Assembly: GCA_945865645.1 (NCBI GenBank) | Contig: CAMBEI010000013.1 | Location: 1 to 54,130, forward strand | Source of the DNA: Chitinophaga pinensis | Lineage (GTDB): Bacteria > Bacteroidota > Bacteroidia > Chitinophagales > Chitinophagaceae | Direction of reading: 5' to 3' | Length of the DNA: 54,130 nucleotides | Shown here: positions 40,279-50,152 of the stretch, piece after piece | Position numbering within the stretch: position 1 is the first letter of the stretch | Layout: every line of letters begins with the position of its first letter | Notes under the pieces: generated by a model | What the model saw: the letters and a program-made list of their open reading frames with translations, nothing else | Told to the model about the DNA's origin: nothing | Database searches by the model: none | Translations under genes and position numbers: made by a program

Positions 40279-41406
40279 TTAAATATTTTTATTGTTATTA
40301 TTTTTTAAAACAAATATAAATTTACTTATTACATTTTCGTAATCTTTCAGTGAGCAGGTTGTTTTTTTAAAACAAAATTGCATTGCTTTTTTTAGTTCAT
40401 CTAGTAGCGAAAAATTATGCTGAGGGGCGGAATAAAATATCTTATTATCATGTAAATACCTTGCCAGATATTCTTGTTCTGTTTGCCCTGGCGTAGGTAC
40501 TAATATTGCTCTTTTCTGCAACTTAATTAAATCCATTACTGTGGTATAACCACTGCGGCTAATAATCATCTTTGATTGTAGAAGAACGGTATTTAACTCA
40601 GATGTCGGCAAGTGATTTTTTATTTCTATATTGGTTGATTTTAATTCAATTTGGTGCAAGTTTCCTGGCAGTCCCCTAACAATAAAAACGCTCCCATTAA
40701 AGATTTTTAGTTGCTGTAAAATAATTTTTTCAAATAAGCTTCTCTGAGGTTCGGGCCCCGATAAAATAATACAGAGATCATATTTAATTTCAGTTTCATT
40801 CTTTTCAAATCTAGACAAAGGCCCAATATATTTTACCGACGTTTTTGGTAAAACTGCAGGATGAGATAATTCCCCGGCAAAATTTAATTTTCCTTCATTA
40901 TCAGGCACCCAGCATGTATTATACTTATTAATAAAATGGTAGTGTATTTTTTGTATAATGTATTCGGTAAGGCGATAATTGGTTTTTATTTTTATTTGAT
41001 GAGTAATATAAACACAAGGAATGTTTTTATTGCTTAACCCAAACCTGTTATCCGAAATTACTCCATCAATATGATGTGTTTTTATTACATTATTTAGCCA
41101 TATTTTTTCAACATAAACACGATATAGTAGTTTTGGAAACTGCAGTACAAGTCTTAATGGTAAACAGAATTTACTATAACTATACCGTATGCGGTAACCC
41201 GCTAAATGTATAAAAATTAAATTTGGAAATTCTTTTTCTAATAAAAATTTTATGCCCGTTTCGGCAGCAATAATAACTTCGCAATTTTGTTGCTGCAACT
41301 TAAGTATTATTGGTATGCAGCGTGTTGCATGGCCCAGGCCCCAATCTAATGGAGCTAACAATATTCGAGGCCTATTGCTTAGTGTGTTAAAATTTATATC
41401 TTTCAT
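40279..41406 (-). CDS. MurG-like family 28/GT-B glycosyltransferase
   Basis: The 375-residue protein opens with RILLAPLDWGLGHATRCIPI (N-terminal GT-B glycine loop). Toward the C-terminus it has LCIILSGPEPQRSLFEKIIL and SKMIISRSGYTTVMDLIKLQKRAILVPTPGQTEQEYLAR, which is the nucleotide-sugar-binding C-terminal domain of MurG-type enzymes (here listed in parts of one region near 275-320). True MurG sits in the murein cluster, so this is a paralogue of unknown sugar and acceptor. It is convergent with the GT2 gene. Confidence 0.82.
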   Translation of the reverse strand: MKDINFNTLSNRPRILLAPLDWGLGHATRCIPIILKLQQQNCEVIIAAETGIKFLLEKEFPNLIFIHLAGYRIRYSYSKFCLPLRLVLQFPKLLYRVYVEKIWLNNVIKTHHIDGVISDNRFGLSNKNIPCVYITHQIKIKTNYRLTEYIIQKIHYHFINKYNTCWVPDNEGKLNFAGELSHPAVLPKTSVKYIGPLSRFEKNETEIKYDLCIILSGPEPQRSLFEKIILQQLKIFNGSVFIVRGLPGNLHQIELKSTNIEIKNHLPTSELNTVLLQSKMIISRSGYTTVMDLIKLQKRAILVPTPGQTEQEYLARYLHDNKIFYSAPQHNFSLLDELKKAMQFCFKKTTCSLKDYENVISKFIFVLKNNNNKNI

Positions 41407-41463
41407 TAAAAAATTGCTGTAAATATTTGTGAAAATAGTTTAATTTTAATTTAATTAAAAATC

Positions 41464-41589
41464 ATGCAACAACTAAAAAAATTAACATTACTCCTATTAA
41501 TTATTATAATCGTTTTAATAACCAATGGCTGCGCTTCTACAAAAACGGGCTGCGGCTGCCCCGCCAAGTCGGGCATGGTTGGGTATTAA
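41464..41589 (+). CDS. Tiny Cys-rich lipoprotein (41 residues)
   Basis: ATG at 41464 gives MQQLKKLTLL, a long Leu/Ile run and NGCASTKTGCGCPAKSG, ending GY. The lipobox-like ITNGC puts the lipid Cys at residue 23, leaving a mature chain of only 19 residues with three Cys (23, 30, 32). The signal peptide is convincing. Similar minimal lipoproteins with CGCP tails are seen in Bacteroidota, function unknown. It lies 57 bases from the divergent GT-B gene. Confidence 0.65.
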   Translation: MQQLKKLTLLLLIIIIVLITNGCASTKTGCGCPAKSGMVGY

Positions 41590-41624
41590 TAGTAACAATT
41601 TAATTAAAAACAATAATTAATACC

Positions 41625-41867
41625 ATGCCTAAACGTAATTGACTGGTTTTATTTAATGAGCACTTGATGTCAATTGAAGCCTTTTAGCAAGAGGTGGAAT
41701 CTATTCATCAGCTATTATGCAGCACAGAAATATTAGAAAATACACTTAACACCTACGAATTATTAAATCTTAACAAATACAAAGTGATTTATAAGCCAGC
41801 TCATTTAGCTAAATTTATGCGCAAAGGAGGACTAAAATCTTTTATTTTTTTGAGCTGCAATAATTAA
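41625..41867 (+). pseudogene. Short gene with two in-frame stops
   Basis: From ATG 41625 the frame reads MPKRN, TGA, LVLFNEHLMSIEAF, TAG, then 60 open codons (QEVESIHQLLCSTEILENT... to FIFLSCNN) and a final TAA. Both stops are single-base changes from sense codons: TGA from TGG (Trp) and TAG from CAG (Gln). The open part has normal composition, so this looks like a recently inactivated 80-codon gene. I do not recognise the family. Confidence 0.5.
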
Positions 41868-41896
41868 CTACCAATTTAATATAGGCATTTTAAAAA

Positions 41897-43162
41897 TTAA
41901 TTTAACTTATCTAATGCTATTTTTAAAGCTTCAAGCATTTCATTAATTTCTTCTTTTTTACAAGTGCCCACACTTAGTCTATACCAATTACTTTCAGGGC
42001 TAGATCCAAAACAATAAAACGGTACTATCGCCAGCTTTGCCTCATCTAATATGTAAGCGGTTACATCGGCCTGGGTTGTTAATAATTTTCCGTTAATATC
42101 TTTTTTGTTAATATAATCAATTTGTATAGTAAGGTAAATTGCCGCTTCGGGCGCAATGGCATCTACCAGGTAGCCCATTTTTTTCATTTGTTGAAACCCC
42201 GAATAAATATTTTGTAAACGAAGGCTTACTTCAGATTTAAAATGAGCAAGGTATGTATCAATAGCGTCCGGGTTGACTAAATAATTAGCAACTGCTTTTT
42301 GCTCGGCCATAGGCGCCCATGCACCAACATGGCTATTAATAGATAACATTTTTACTACCAATTCTTCGGGCCCTAGGGCCCAGCCAACCCTAACGCCCGT
42401 TGCTGCAAACGCCTTGCTTATACCATCAATGAAAATAGTAAACGGCTTCATGAAGGGGTTAAGGGAAACGGGGTTATAATGAATAGTATCTCCAAATGTA
42501 AGCGTCCAATAAATTTGGTCGTACATGAGGTAAAGTTTTTTTTCACCTGCCGCCCTGCTGTTATTTTCTTCAACAATCAAATTACAAATATCATTTAATT
42601 CGTCTTTACCAAAAGTAGTACCCGTAGGGTTTAATGGTGAACACAATGAAACTAAAGTAGCCCCCTTAATATGTGGAGAAATTTGAGCTGCGGTAAGCAT
42701 AAAATTATTTTCTTTTTTAGCTTCCAAAATAATATGCTTTCCTTCTGTAAAATGAACATAGTGATTATTATTCCAACTTGGGGTAGGGTAAATTACTTTA
42801 TCCCCCTTATCTACTATGGCCCTATATACAGCATAAATTAGAGGGCGTCCACCAGCCGCAATTAAAATTTCGTTTGCCGTATAATCTAGTCCACACCTTG
42901 ATAACATAAACGAAGAAACCGCTTCTCTTAAATCGAGGTTACCCTGTGCGGCGGGATAAGTGGTATATCCATTTTTATAAGCCTCTATAATTTCTTGTTC
43001 TAACTCAGCGGGAACAGGAAAGATAGAGGAATCAAAATCACCTATAGTATAGTTATAAATTTTTTCACCTTGCTTTATTTTGTCTTTTATAATTGCGCCA
43101 AGTCTAACAATTTCAGAAGCTTGCAATGTTTCTGCTAACACACTTAGTTTATGGCTATTCAT
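41897..43162 (-). CDS. Aspartate-type PLP aminotransferase (class I/II)
   Basis: The 421-residue product starts at ATG 43162 (MNSHKLSVLAETL). The frame can be extended three codons to a TTG at 43171, which is less likely. Landmarks (numbered from the longer form) are YTIGDFDSSIFP, AAGGRPLIYAVYRAI, LCSPLNPTGT (177-186), YDQIYWTL and the cofactor lysine K253 in DGISKAFAATGVRVGW. It resembles aspartate/aromatic aminotransferases widely encoded in the phylum. The amino-acid specificity cannot be read from sequence. A perfect promoter precedes it. Confidence 0.88.
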   Translation of the reverse strand: MNSHKLSVLAETLQASEIVRLGAIIKDKIKQGEKIYNYTIGDFDSSIFPVPAELEQEIIEAYKNGYTTYPAAQGNLDLREAVSSFMLSRCGLDYTANEILIAAGGRPLIYAVYRAIVDKGDKVIYPTPSWNNNHYVHFTEGKHIILEAKKENNFMLTAAQISPHIKGATLVSLCSPLNPTGTTFGKDELNDICNLIVEENNSRAAGEKKLYLMYDQIYWTLTFGDTIHYNPVSLNPFMKPFTIFIDGISKAFAATGVRVGWALGPEELVVKMLSINSHVGAWAPMAEQKAVANYLVNPDAIDTYLAHFKSEVSLRLQNIYSGFQQMKKMGYLVDAIAPEAAIYLTIQIDYINKKDINGKLLTTQADVTAYILDEAKLAIVPFYCFGSSPESNWYRLSVGTCKKEEINEMLEALKIALDKLN

Positions 43163-43179
43163 TTGGATCAATTTAGCAA

Positions 43180-43209
43180 CAAAAGTAATTCCTTAAATAG
43201 GGAAAACAA
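43180..43209 (-). promoter_or_regulatory. Bacteroidota promoter for the aminotransferase
   Basis: The minus strand reads TTG (43209-43207), 19 bases, TACTTTTG (43187-43180), a perfect match. The -33 element directly abuts the upstream terminator. Confidence 0.7.
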
Positions 43210-43242
43210 AAAACCTGTTAAAGAAATTTTTTAACAGGTTTT
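43210..43242 (-). terminator. Terminator of the Asp-box protein gene
   Basis: AAAACCTGTTAA (43210-43221) and TTAACAGGTTTT (43231-43242) form a 12-bp stem. On the minus strand it ends in TTTT then TGTTTT. It lies 20 bases after the stop at 43262. Confidence 0.75.
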
Positions 43243-43261
43243 AATTTTATTAAAAACTTAT

Positions 43262-46200
43262 TTATTCGATAGGTTTATAGTCTTTAAATAAATTTATTTT
43301 AGTTTCTTCTACTTGTTGCCTGTAGGATGTCCATTTGGTACTAAAAAAATCATTAATCTTATCTGTCATATCTTTTATGGCAAGTTCTGCGTTTTCAACC
43401 AGTGTTATTACCTGATTATTCGGTGCCATCATTTTGCTATTTATTGCTTGATTTGCAGTTTGTATTGAGGCCATCACTGTTTCCTCAAAGCTTCTTTTTA
43501 TTCCTTGTTTTTCGTTTGCTTTTCCATTAATTAACTCTCGAATGTGCTTTATTTCATCCTGTATTTTTGTTGTAGTTTTTTTTAATGAGTCAATCTCTTT
43601 TCCTTCTAAGCCTTTTAATTGAGATTGCATTTTTGTCAACAACTCTTCACTTTCTGTAAGTTGATCCATTCCTTTCGTTAACCTATCTGCAGATTTTTTT
43701 AACCTGTCGACCATTTTATGTTGCGCTAATTTAATATCATTTCTATTGCCTAATCTTGGATCATCTTTAATGGTGATAAAAGTAGAATCTACATTTCGGG
43801 CATAGGCGATTACTAGTTTATAAGTACCTGGAAGAACCTTAACTCCTCCTGGCTCAGGTGCGCCAGCTTCGGGTTTTGTAGAGCCAGGCTGTCGAAACCC
43901 CCTTTCTTCCATACCCCAGTACATTTTATTAAACCCAGAGTCAACAGACCACCGCAATGTTCTAATTAATTCGTTAACCGGGTTATATATTTTTACCATA
44001 ACGCTATCAGTTTTTTTACCACCGCCTAGCCCTCGTCCTCCACGTACACCACGCACAGCCCCTGCATCCTGCGTCACGACTACAGACACTTGGTCAACAG
44101 GAGAAGTAACAACGACAGGTTTTTGTTTTAACGTAGTATCAGGCTTTGGTTTATTGATAAAAAAAGAAACAGCCGCATCGCGCCTTCTGTTTTCACCATC
44201 ATATAAACCATAAGTGCTCCACTCGTATCCCGTAGCTGACCTATATTCGGCCTGGTAAGCATCCGGAGCTTGAAATACCGTAATTACATTTGTAAATTTT
44301 AATCCTTTATGTGCAGCAGCTTTTCTTAGTGGCCTAATATCATCAAGCACCCAAAGAGCTCTACCAAATGTTGCAATCACTAAATCCGCTTCACGATCTT
44401 GTATAGCTAAATCAAAGGTAGAAACAGCAGGAAACCCATTTTTAAATTGTTCAAAAGAGATTCCATTATCAAAACTTATCCAAAGCCCGTTTTCGGTACC
44501 TACAAAAATTAGATTTGGTTCTGCAGGGTCTTGCTGTATACATAAAGCATAACCCTTTACTTTTGTTTCATCTATTATTCTAGTCCAGTTGTTGCCATAA
44601 TCTATTGTGCGAAAAATATATGGCTTCATATCGCCTTGGCGATAATTATTAGCAACTATAAAAGCTTCGCCGGCATTATATACAGAAGCTTTTATTTGCG
44701 GTATCCAACAACCCTGTGGCATGCCTGCAATTTTTCCTCTAAAGTTTTTCCATGTTTTTCCTCCGTCCCTAGTTAGCTGCACATTGCCATCGTCGGTTCC
44801 TACCCAAATTGTACCTTGCTCTTTTTTTGAAGGCTCAATAGCAAGTATGGTACAATGTGTTTCTGCTCCAGTAATGTCTAAAGTAAGCCCCCCTGTATTT
44901 TTATATGCCGAAATTTTTGTAGAATCATCGGTAGTAAGATCAGGAGATACCATATCCCAACTTAGTCCTTTATTATTGCTTTTATGAACATACTGGCTAC
45001 CAAAGTATATTGTTTTTTTATCAAAAGGGTCCTGAGCTATAGCTGAGTTCCAGTTAAATCGAAATTTATTTTTAGGGGTTAATGCCATAGGTTTTATATA
45101 CCATCTCTCTCCTGTTTTCCAATTACTTCTTTGTACCTCCCCTCCCTGACTCATACTATACACCCAATTTGCGTCTTCTGCATCAGTCATTGCATCAAAC
45201 CCATCCCCACCGCCTATATTATTCCAATAATAATTTCTAATACCACCGTTTGTCCAAGTATAAGCAGGCCCTAGCCAGCTTCCATTATCCTGCATTCCAC
45301 CCATTACATTATAGGGTATTTCATTATCAACATTTACATGATAAAACTGCCCTACTGGAATTTTTTCATCAAAAACCCAGGTCTTACCACGATCTCTTGA
45401 TAAACTAATGCCACCATCATTACCCTCAATGATTAGGTTTGGATTTTCAGGATTTATCCACCAGGCATGATGATCTGGATGAATACCGGAGTAAGGAATT
45501 AAAGTAGAAAAAGACTTACCCCCATCTTCACTTAACGTAATTGTTGAGTGTACATCATAAATTCGGTTTTCGTTTTTTGGATCTACATAAATTTCTTGGT
45601 AGTAAAAAGGACGATCTGTAACTTCTGCTGCATTACTGTTAACTAACGACCATTTAAAACCACCATCCTCACTTTTGTAAAATCCATTTTTACTAGCTTC
45701 AATTTTTGCATACACTCTTGAAGGCATACTGCGACTAAATGCCACGCCAATTCTACCTAACAGACCATCGGGCATTCCATCCTCTTTAGTTAACTGCTTC
45801 CAGTTTTTACCTCCATCAGTGGTTATAAATAAGCCACTTCCGTTACCCCCACTTTTTAAATTCCATGGCGTTCTTTTAAATTGCCACATGGCGGCAATTA
45901 GCTTATTAGGATTAGTAGGATCCATAATTAAATCAGCACAACCTGTGGTATCATTGACAAATAAAATTTTAGTCCAAGTTTCTCCACCATCAACAGTTTT
46001 AAAAACACCTCTTTCTGGATGTTCTGCGTAAGGATTACCTATTGCAGCGGCGTAAACGGTATTAGAATTTGTTGGATCAATCACTACCCGATGGATACAA
46101 ATGGTTTTTTCTAAACCCATACTTTTCCAAGTTTTACCCCCATCTAAACTTTTATAAATACCCCCGCCCAGATTGAGCGAATTTCTTGGATTACCTTCTC

Positions 46201-46525
46201 CAGTACCTACCCACACAATAGACGGATTGGATTGCTGAATGGCAATAGCTCCAATATTTTGAATGGGCTGTTCATCAAAAATAGGGATCCAAGATTGTCC
46301 GCTATTTTCTGTTTTCCAAACCCCACCACTTGCGGCACCCACATAAAAAATATTTGGATTAGCCACCACGGCATCAATAGTGGTAATACGCCCACTCATA
46401 CCAGCAGGACCGATACTGCGAGGTTTTAAATTTTTAAATTGGTCGAGAGATATTTTTTGAGCAGTTAAGTTATTAATAACCGCCATTAGTAAAATAACAT
46501 AAAAAATAGGGAGTTGTTTTTTCAT
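43262..46525 (-). CDS. Secreted VPS10/sortilin-like Asp-box beta-propeller protein
   Basis: The 1087-residue protein has a signal peptide (cut near residue 22, NNLTAQ). About eleven Asp-box/BNR elements spread over residues 65-700: KTENSGQSW, KSLDGGKTW, KTVDGGETW, ITTDGGKNW, KSEDGGFKW, LSEDGGKSF, LSRDRGKTW, LTRDGGKTW and others. These build a large beta-propeller as in VPS10/sortilin and some glycosidases. A C-terminal domain with a long helical segment (about 940-1040) is probably coiled coil. No glycosidase catalytic pair is evident. Proteins of this type are abundant periplasmic or outer-membrane hypotheticals in the phylum. No type IX sorting tail is visible. Confidence 0.87.
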   Translation of the reverse strand: MKKQLPIFYVILLMAVINNLTAQKISLDQFKNLKPRSIGPAGMSGRITTIDAVVANPNIFYVGAASGGVWKTENSGQSWIPIFDEQPIQNIGAIAIQQSNPSIVWVGTGEGNPRNSLNLGGGIYKSLDGGKTWKSMGLEKTICIHRVVIDPTNSNTVYAAAIGNPYAEHPERGVFKTVDGGETWTKILFVNDTTGCADLIMDPTNPNKLIAAMWQFKRTPWNLKSGGNGSGLFITTDGGKNWKQLTKEDGMPDGLLGRIGVAFSRSMPSRVYAKIEASKNGFYKSEDGGFKWSLVNSNAAEVTDRPFYYQEIYVDPKNENRIYDVHSTITLSEDGGKSFSTLIPYSGIHPDHHAWWINPENPNLIIEGNDGGISLSRDRGKTWVFDEKIPVGQFYHVNVDNEIPYNVMGGMQDNGSWLGPAYTWTNGGIRNYYWNNIGGGDGFDAMTDAEDANWVYSMSQGGEVQRSNWKTGERWYIKPMALTPKNKFRFNWNSAIAQDPFDKKTIYFGSQYVHKSNNKGLSWDMVSPDLTTDDSTKISAYKNTGGLTLDITGAETHCTILAIEPSKKEQGTIWVGTDDGNVQLTRDGGKTWKNFRGKIAGMPQGCWIPQIKASVYNAGEAFIVANNYRQGDMKPYIFRTIDYGNNWTRIIDETKVKGYALCIQQDPAEPNLIFVGTENGLWISFDNGISFEQFKNGFPAVSTFDLAIQDREADLVIATFGRALWVLDDIRPLRKAAAHKGLKFTNVITVFQAPDAYQAEYRSATGYEWSTYGLYDGENRRRDAAVSFFINKPKPDTTLKQKPVVVTSPVDQVSVVVTQDAGAVRGVRGGRGLGGGKKTDSVMVKIYNPVNELIRTLRWSVDSGFNKMYWGMEERGFRQPGSTKPEAGAPEPGGVKVLPGTYKLVIAYARNVDSTFITIKDDPRLGNRNDIKLAQHKMVDRLKKSADRLTKGMDQLTESEELLTKMQSQLKGLEGKEIDSLKKTTTKIQDEIKHIRELINGKANEKQGIKRSFEETVMASIQTANQAINSKMMAPNNQVITLVENAELAIKDMTDKINDFFSTKWTSYRQQVEETKINLFKDYKPIE

Positions 46526-46571
46526 TATTCATAATTTGAACAATGAAGGTGCAAAAAAAATACCGACATTT

Positions 46572-46579
46572 CAAATATA
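46572..46579 (-). promoter_or_regulatory. -7 element for the Asp-box protein gene
   Basis: The minus strand reads TATATTTG, 46 bases before the ATG at 46525. No ideal -33 TTG. Confidence 0.35.
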
Positions 46580-46625
46580 TATGAGCGGTCTTTAGTTTTT
46601 ATTATATCTTTTTTCTTTAAATTTT

Positions 46626-47162
46626 CTAAAGCTTTTTAGCTTTTTCAAAACTAAGAATAACAGAGTTAATACAATAACGTAATCCGGTTGGTTGTGGGCC
46701 ATCGTCAAAAACATGACCTAAGTGAGCTTTACATCGTCCACACATAACTTCGGTTCGTTTCATGCCATAGGCATTATCGGGGGCATAAATAATGCTACCT
46801 TTTTTAATAGGTTCAAAAAAACTAGGCCAGCCGCAGTTGCTCTCAAACTTACCATTGCTATTAAATAAAGGATTCCCGCAAGCTGCACAGTAGTAAGTAC
46901 CGCCTTCTTTATGATCCCAAAATTTACCTGTAAACGCTCTTTCGGTACCCTTTTCTCTTGCAATATTATACACATCGCCAGATAATATTTGTTTCCAATC
47001 GTTGTTACTAATTTCTACTTTACCGGTATCTGTTTTTGAAAAAATAACAGTTGTTTTTTTATTGGGCTCCATATTTATACTGTTAAATTGCTTTACCGGC
47101 GAATTAGCGCAGCTAGCTATTATTAAAGATATGATGATAAGTATGTAAGTTAGTCGTCGCAT
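46626..47162 (-). CDS. msrB: Peptide-methionine (R)-S-oxide reductase, lipoprotein form
   Basis: The 178-residue protein has a lipoprotein signal (LIIASC, lipid Cys 18), so it acts in the periplasm or at the outer membrane. The MsrB domain has zinc ligands C92, C95, C141 and C144 (CAACG, CGRCKAH), GWPSFF and the catalytic Cys164 in RYCINSVIL. It reduces the R-epimer of methionine sulfoxide in exported proteins. The resolving-Cys position in ESNCGWPS (C110) is also present. It follows no clear operon; adk is divergent. Confidence 0.93.
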   Translation of the reverse strand: MRRLTYILIIISLIIASCANSPVKQFNSINMEPNKKTTVIFSKTDTGKVEISNNDWKQILSGDVYNIAREKGTERAFTGKFWDHKEGGTYYCAACGNPLFNSNGKFESNCGWPSFFEPIKKGSIIYAPDNAYGMKRTEVMCGRCKAHLGHVFDDGPQPTGLRYCINSVILSFEKAKKL

Positions 47163-47260
47163 TTATTTTAACAAATTTCGGAGTAAATAGTTAACTCCGC
47201 ATTAAAAGGATAATTTTTTAACAAATTATAATAATAGGAAACAAATTAATGTCGGTAAGT

Positions 47261-47268
47261 TATATTTG
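47261..47268 (+). promoter_or_regulatory. -7 element for adk
   Basis: TATATTTGC, 25 bases before the ATG at 47294. No ideal -33 TTG. Confidence 0.4.
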
Positions 47269-47293
47269 CTAACTTCATACGCATAGTGTTTAT

Positions 47294-47869
47294 ATGTTTA
47301 ATATTATTTTATTTGGCCCTCCAGGTAGTGGCAAAGGAACGCAGAGCGAAAAATTAATATCAAAGTACGGCCTAAAACACCTAAGTACAGGCGATTTGTT
47401 ACGGCACGAAATAAGCCGTCAAACCTCCTTAGGAAAAGAAGCACAAAACTTTATGGATAAAGGCCATCTAGTACCCGACGAAGTGGTGATAGGCATGATT
47501 AGCTCTGCACTAGACGAAAATCCATCCGCCAAGGGCTTTTTATTTGATGGATTTCCAAGAACATCTGCCCAGGCAGAAGCGCTTGATAATTTATTACAAC
47601 TAAAGAACGCGCCCATTTCGGCAATGCTAGCAATGGATGTTACCGAAGATGAATTAATAAAGCGCTTATTAAAAAGGGGCGAAACCAGCGGCAGAAGCGA
47701 CGATAATAATGAAGAAGTGATTAGAGCTCGAATAATAGAATACCACACCAAAACCGCCATTGTTGCTGATTACTACAAAAAGTTTAATAAAGCAGTTATG
47801 ATAAACGGAGAAGGAACTATTGATGATATTTTTGAACGATTATGCACAGAAATTGATAAAAGAATTTAA
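47294..47869 (+). CDS. adk: Adenylate kinase
   Basis: The 191-residue protein has GPPGSGKGT (residues 8-16), LSTGDLLRHEI, FLFDGFPRT and RLLKRGETSGRSDD. The lid is short, without the zinc-finger-like insert, which is the usual small Bacteroidota form. It interconverts ATP plus AMP with two ADP in the cytoplasm. It is a single gene with its own promoter element and a strong terminator. Confidence 0.96.
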   Translation: MFNIILFGPPGSGKGTQSEKLISKYGLKHLSTGDLLRHEISRQTSLGKEAQNFMDKGHLVPDEVVIGMISSALDENPSAKGFLFDGFPRTSAQAEALDNLLQLKNAPISAMLAMDVTEDELIKRLLKRGETSGRSDDNNEEVIRARIIEYHTKTAIVADYYKKFNKAVMINGEGTIDDIFERLCTEIDKRI

Positions 47870-47892
47870 AAATTTACTTTAATTAATTATAG

Positions 47893-47921
47893 AGCACCTT
47901 AATTTTAGGGTGCTTTTTTTT
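47893..47921 (+). terminator. Terminator after adk
   Basis: AGCACC (47893-47898) pairs with GGTGCT (47909-47914), extended by two weaker pairs, and runs into eight T. It starts 24 bases after the adk stop. Confidence 0.85.
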
Positions 47922-47999
47922 GCTTTACATTGCGGCAGTAATAGATGGCAGCTTAGATGTCATTTATTCTATTGCTTTACCTTTTTTTCTTTTTTAAGT

Positions 48000-48007
48000 T
48001 ACCTTTG
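48000..48007 (+). promoter_or_regulatory. -7 element for paaZ
   Basis: TACCTTTG, 22 bases before the ATG at 48030, the same octamer as mnmG and feoA. Confidence 0.4.
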
Positions 48008-48029
48008 AAGTTTAAAATAAAATGATTAC

Positions 48030-50120
48030 ATGAAACTTGAAAATTATATACTTGGCAATTGGATAACAGGCGATGGCGATGGGCAGCAATTGTTTAATGC
48101 CATTACAGGCGCGCCAATAGCTACTGCAAGCACACAAGGACTTGATTTCAAAAAAATTCTTGAATATGGCAGAATTACTGGCAATCCCGCTCTTCGCAAA
48201 ATGACATTTCACGAGCGAGGAAATATGTTAAAGGAGCTCGCCCTGTATTTAAGAAACCACTTGGATAAGTTTTATGCAATTAGTTATAAAACCGGTGCTA
48301 CTAAGGCCGATAGCTGGGTAGATATTGAAGGCGGAATTGGTAATTTATTTGCCAATGCATCGCTTCGTCGTAAATTATCAAACGATGTTTTTTGTGTTGA
48401 TGGCGACAGCCATAACCTTAGTCCCAATAAAACTTTTATGGGCACCCACATACTCGTGCCTAAAGAAGGAGTAGCTATTCATATCAATGCATTTAATTTT
48501 CCGGTATGGGGGATGCTAGAAAAAATTGCAGTTAATTTATTAGCAGGGATGCCTTGTGTGGTAAAGCCCGCAAGCGTTACTAGTTATTTAACCGAAGCAG
48601 TTGTTAAAGAAATTATAGCCTCAAAGATTTTACCCGAAGGCGCCTTACAATTAATATGTGGAAGTGCGGGGGATATGCTTGACCATGTTAATTCGCAGGA
48701 TGTGGTAACTTTTACAGGATCTGCTTCAACGGGGTTGTTATTAAAATCAAATTCTAATATATTACGGGAGAATGTTCCTTTTAATATGGAAGCAGACTCG
48801 TTGAATTGCATTGTGCTTGGCGAAGATGTAACGCCAGAAACGCCTGAGTGGAATATTTTTATCAAAGAAATTAGAAAAGAAATGACCTTAAAAGCTGGTC
48901 AACGTTGTACCGGCATTCGCAGAATTTTTGTGCCGGAAAATAAAATAGAGGAGGTTTTAAAAGATATAAGCACTTCACTTTCGCAAACTGTTATTGGTAA
49001 TCCATTGAATGAAAATGTTAGAATGGGCTCGTTGGCCGGACAGTTACAACGAAAGGAAGTAAAAGAACAAGTTCAAAAATTACTCACCTGTTCTAAAATA
49101 GTATATGGCTCTTTAGATACAGTAAAAGTGATTGATGCAGATTCCGCTCAAGGAGCTTTTATGTCCCCAATTTTATTATTGAATGAATTTCCATTAAAAT
49201 CAATTAGCGGTTATACAATAAATCCATCACATGAAGTGGAAGCATTTGGTCCGGTAAGTACTATTATGCCTTATAAAAAAATTAATGACACCATTGCATT
49301 AAGTAAGCTCGGTAAAGGAAGTCTTGTATCAACCATTGTAACTGCCAACTATAAAATTGCACAGCAATATGTAATTGGTGCTGCATCGCATCATGGACGA
49401 ATATTGGTGCTGAATAATGAATGCGCAAAAGAAAGCACAGGGCATGGTTCTCCATTACCCTTGCTGGTACATGGCGGACCTGGTCGTGCTGGTGGTGGCG
49501 AAGAAATGGGTGGACTTCGTGGTGTAAAACATTATCTGCAACGCACCGCTATACAGGGCTCGCCAACAACTATAACCGCCATTACCAATATATATCAACA
49601 ATTTGCCCAAGGAAAAAATCCGAGCAAGCACCTTTTTACAAAATATTTTGAAGAGCTTGAAATTGGGGAACAGATTATTACTGAAAAAAGAACGATTACC
49701 TCTGAAGACATAAATAAGTTTGCAGATTTAAGCGGCGATCATTTTTATGCCCATATAAAAACAACTGATTTTGAAGGCACCATGTTTGAGCAACAGGTAG
49801 CGCACGGTTATTTTATTATGAGTATTGCTGCCGGGTTATTTGTTGACGGATATAAAAAAAATCCAGTATTGTTGAATTATGGTATTGATGAATTGCGGTT
49901 TACTAAACCGGTTTATCCAGGCGCAGAAATTCATATTCGCTTTACTTGTAAAGAAAAATTATTAAACGATAAACGGGTTGTTGAAAATTTGCAAGACATT
50001 AAAAGGGGCGACGAGATTGATAAAGGTATTGTAAAATGGCTGGTAGAAATGATTGATGAAACAGAAGAAGTAACAGGCGTGGCCACAATATTAACTATGG
50101 TGGCAAAAAAAGTGCAATAA
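48030..50120 (+). CDS. paaZ: Bifunctional aldehyde dehydrogenase/oxepin-CoA hydrolase PaaZ
   Basis: The 696-residue protein joins an aldehyde dehydrogenase (about residues 1-520; [29 protein letters not shown], catalytic Cys near 293 in [11 protein letters not shown]) and a MaoC-type hydratase (about 545-690; [11 protein letters not shown] with the Asp/His pair, [12 protein letters not shown]). In phenylacetate degradation the MaoC half opens the oxepin ring and the dehydrogenase half oxidises the resulting aldehyde. Only one further candidate pathway gene (50153-50917) is adjacent; the ring-oxidising paaABCDE set is not in this window. Confidence 0.93.
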   Translation: MKLENYILGNWITGDGDGQQLFNAITGAPIATASTQGLDFKKILEYGRITGNPALRKMTFHERGNMLKELALYLRNHLDKFYAISYKTGATKADSWVDIEGGIGNLFANASLRRKLSNDVFCVDGDSHNLSPNKTFMGTHILVPKEGVAIHINAFNFPVWGMLEKIAVNLLAGMPCVVKPASVTSYLTEAVVKEIIASKILPEGALQLICGSAGDMLDHVNSQDVVTFTGSASTGLLLKSNSNILRENVPFNMEADSLNCIVLGEDVTPETPEWNIFIKEIRKEMTLKAGQRCTGIRRIFVPENKIEEVLKDISTSLSQTVIGNPLNENVRMGSLAGQLQRKEVKEQVQKLLTCSKIVYGSLDTVKVIDADSAQGAFMSPILLLNEFPLKSISGYTINPSHEVEAFGPVSTIMPYKKINDTIALSKLGKGSLVSTIVTANYKIAQQYVIGAASHHGRILVLNNECAKESTGHGSPLPLLVHGGPGRAGGGEEMGGLRGVKHYLQRTAIQGSPTTITAITNIYQQFAQGKNPSKHLFTKYFEELEIGEQIITEKRTITSEDINKFADLSGDHFYAHIKTTDFEGTMFEQQVAHGYFIMSIAAGLFVDGYKKNPVLLNYGIDELRFTKPVYPGAEIHIRFTCKEKLLNDKRVVENLQDIKRGDEIDKGIVKWLVEMIDETEEVTGVATILTMVAKKVQ

Positions 50121-50152
50121 GATTGTTTACATTTATAGTTCAAACCGATTTT

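Noticed and set aside
40279..41406. murG itself
   Set aside because: The C-terminal domain resembles MurG, but the gene lies outside any division/cell-wall cluster and is best called a paralogue.
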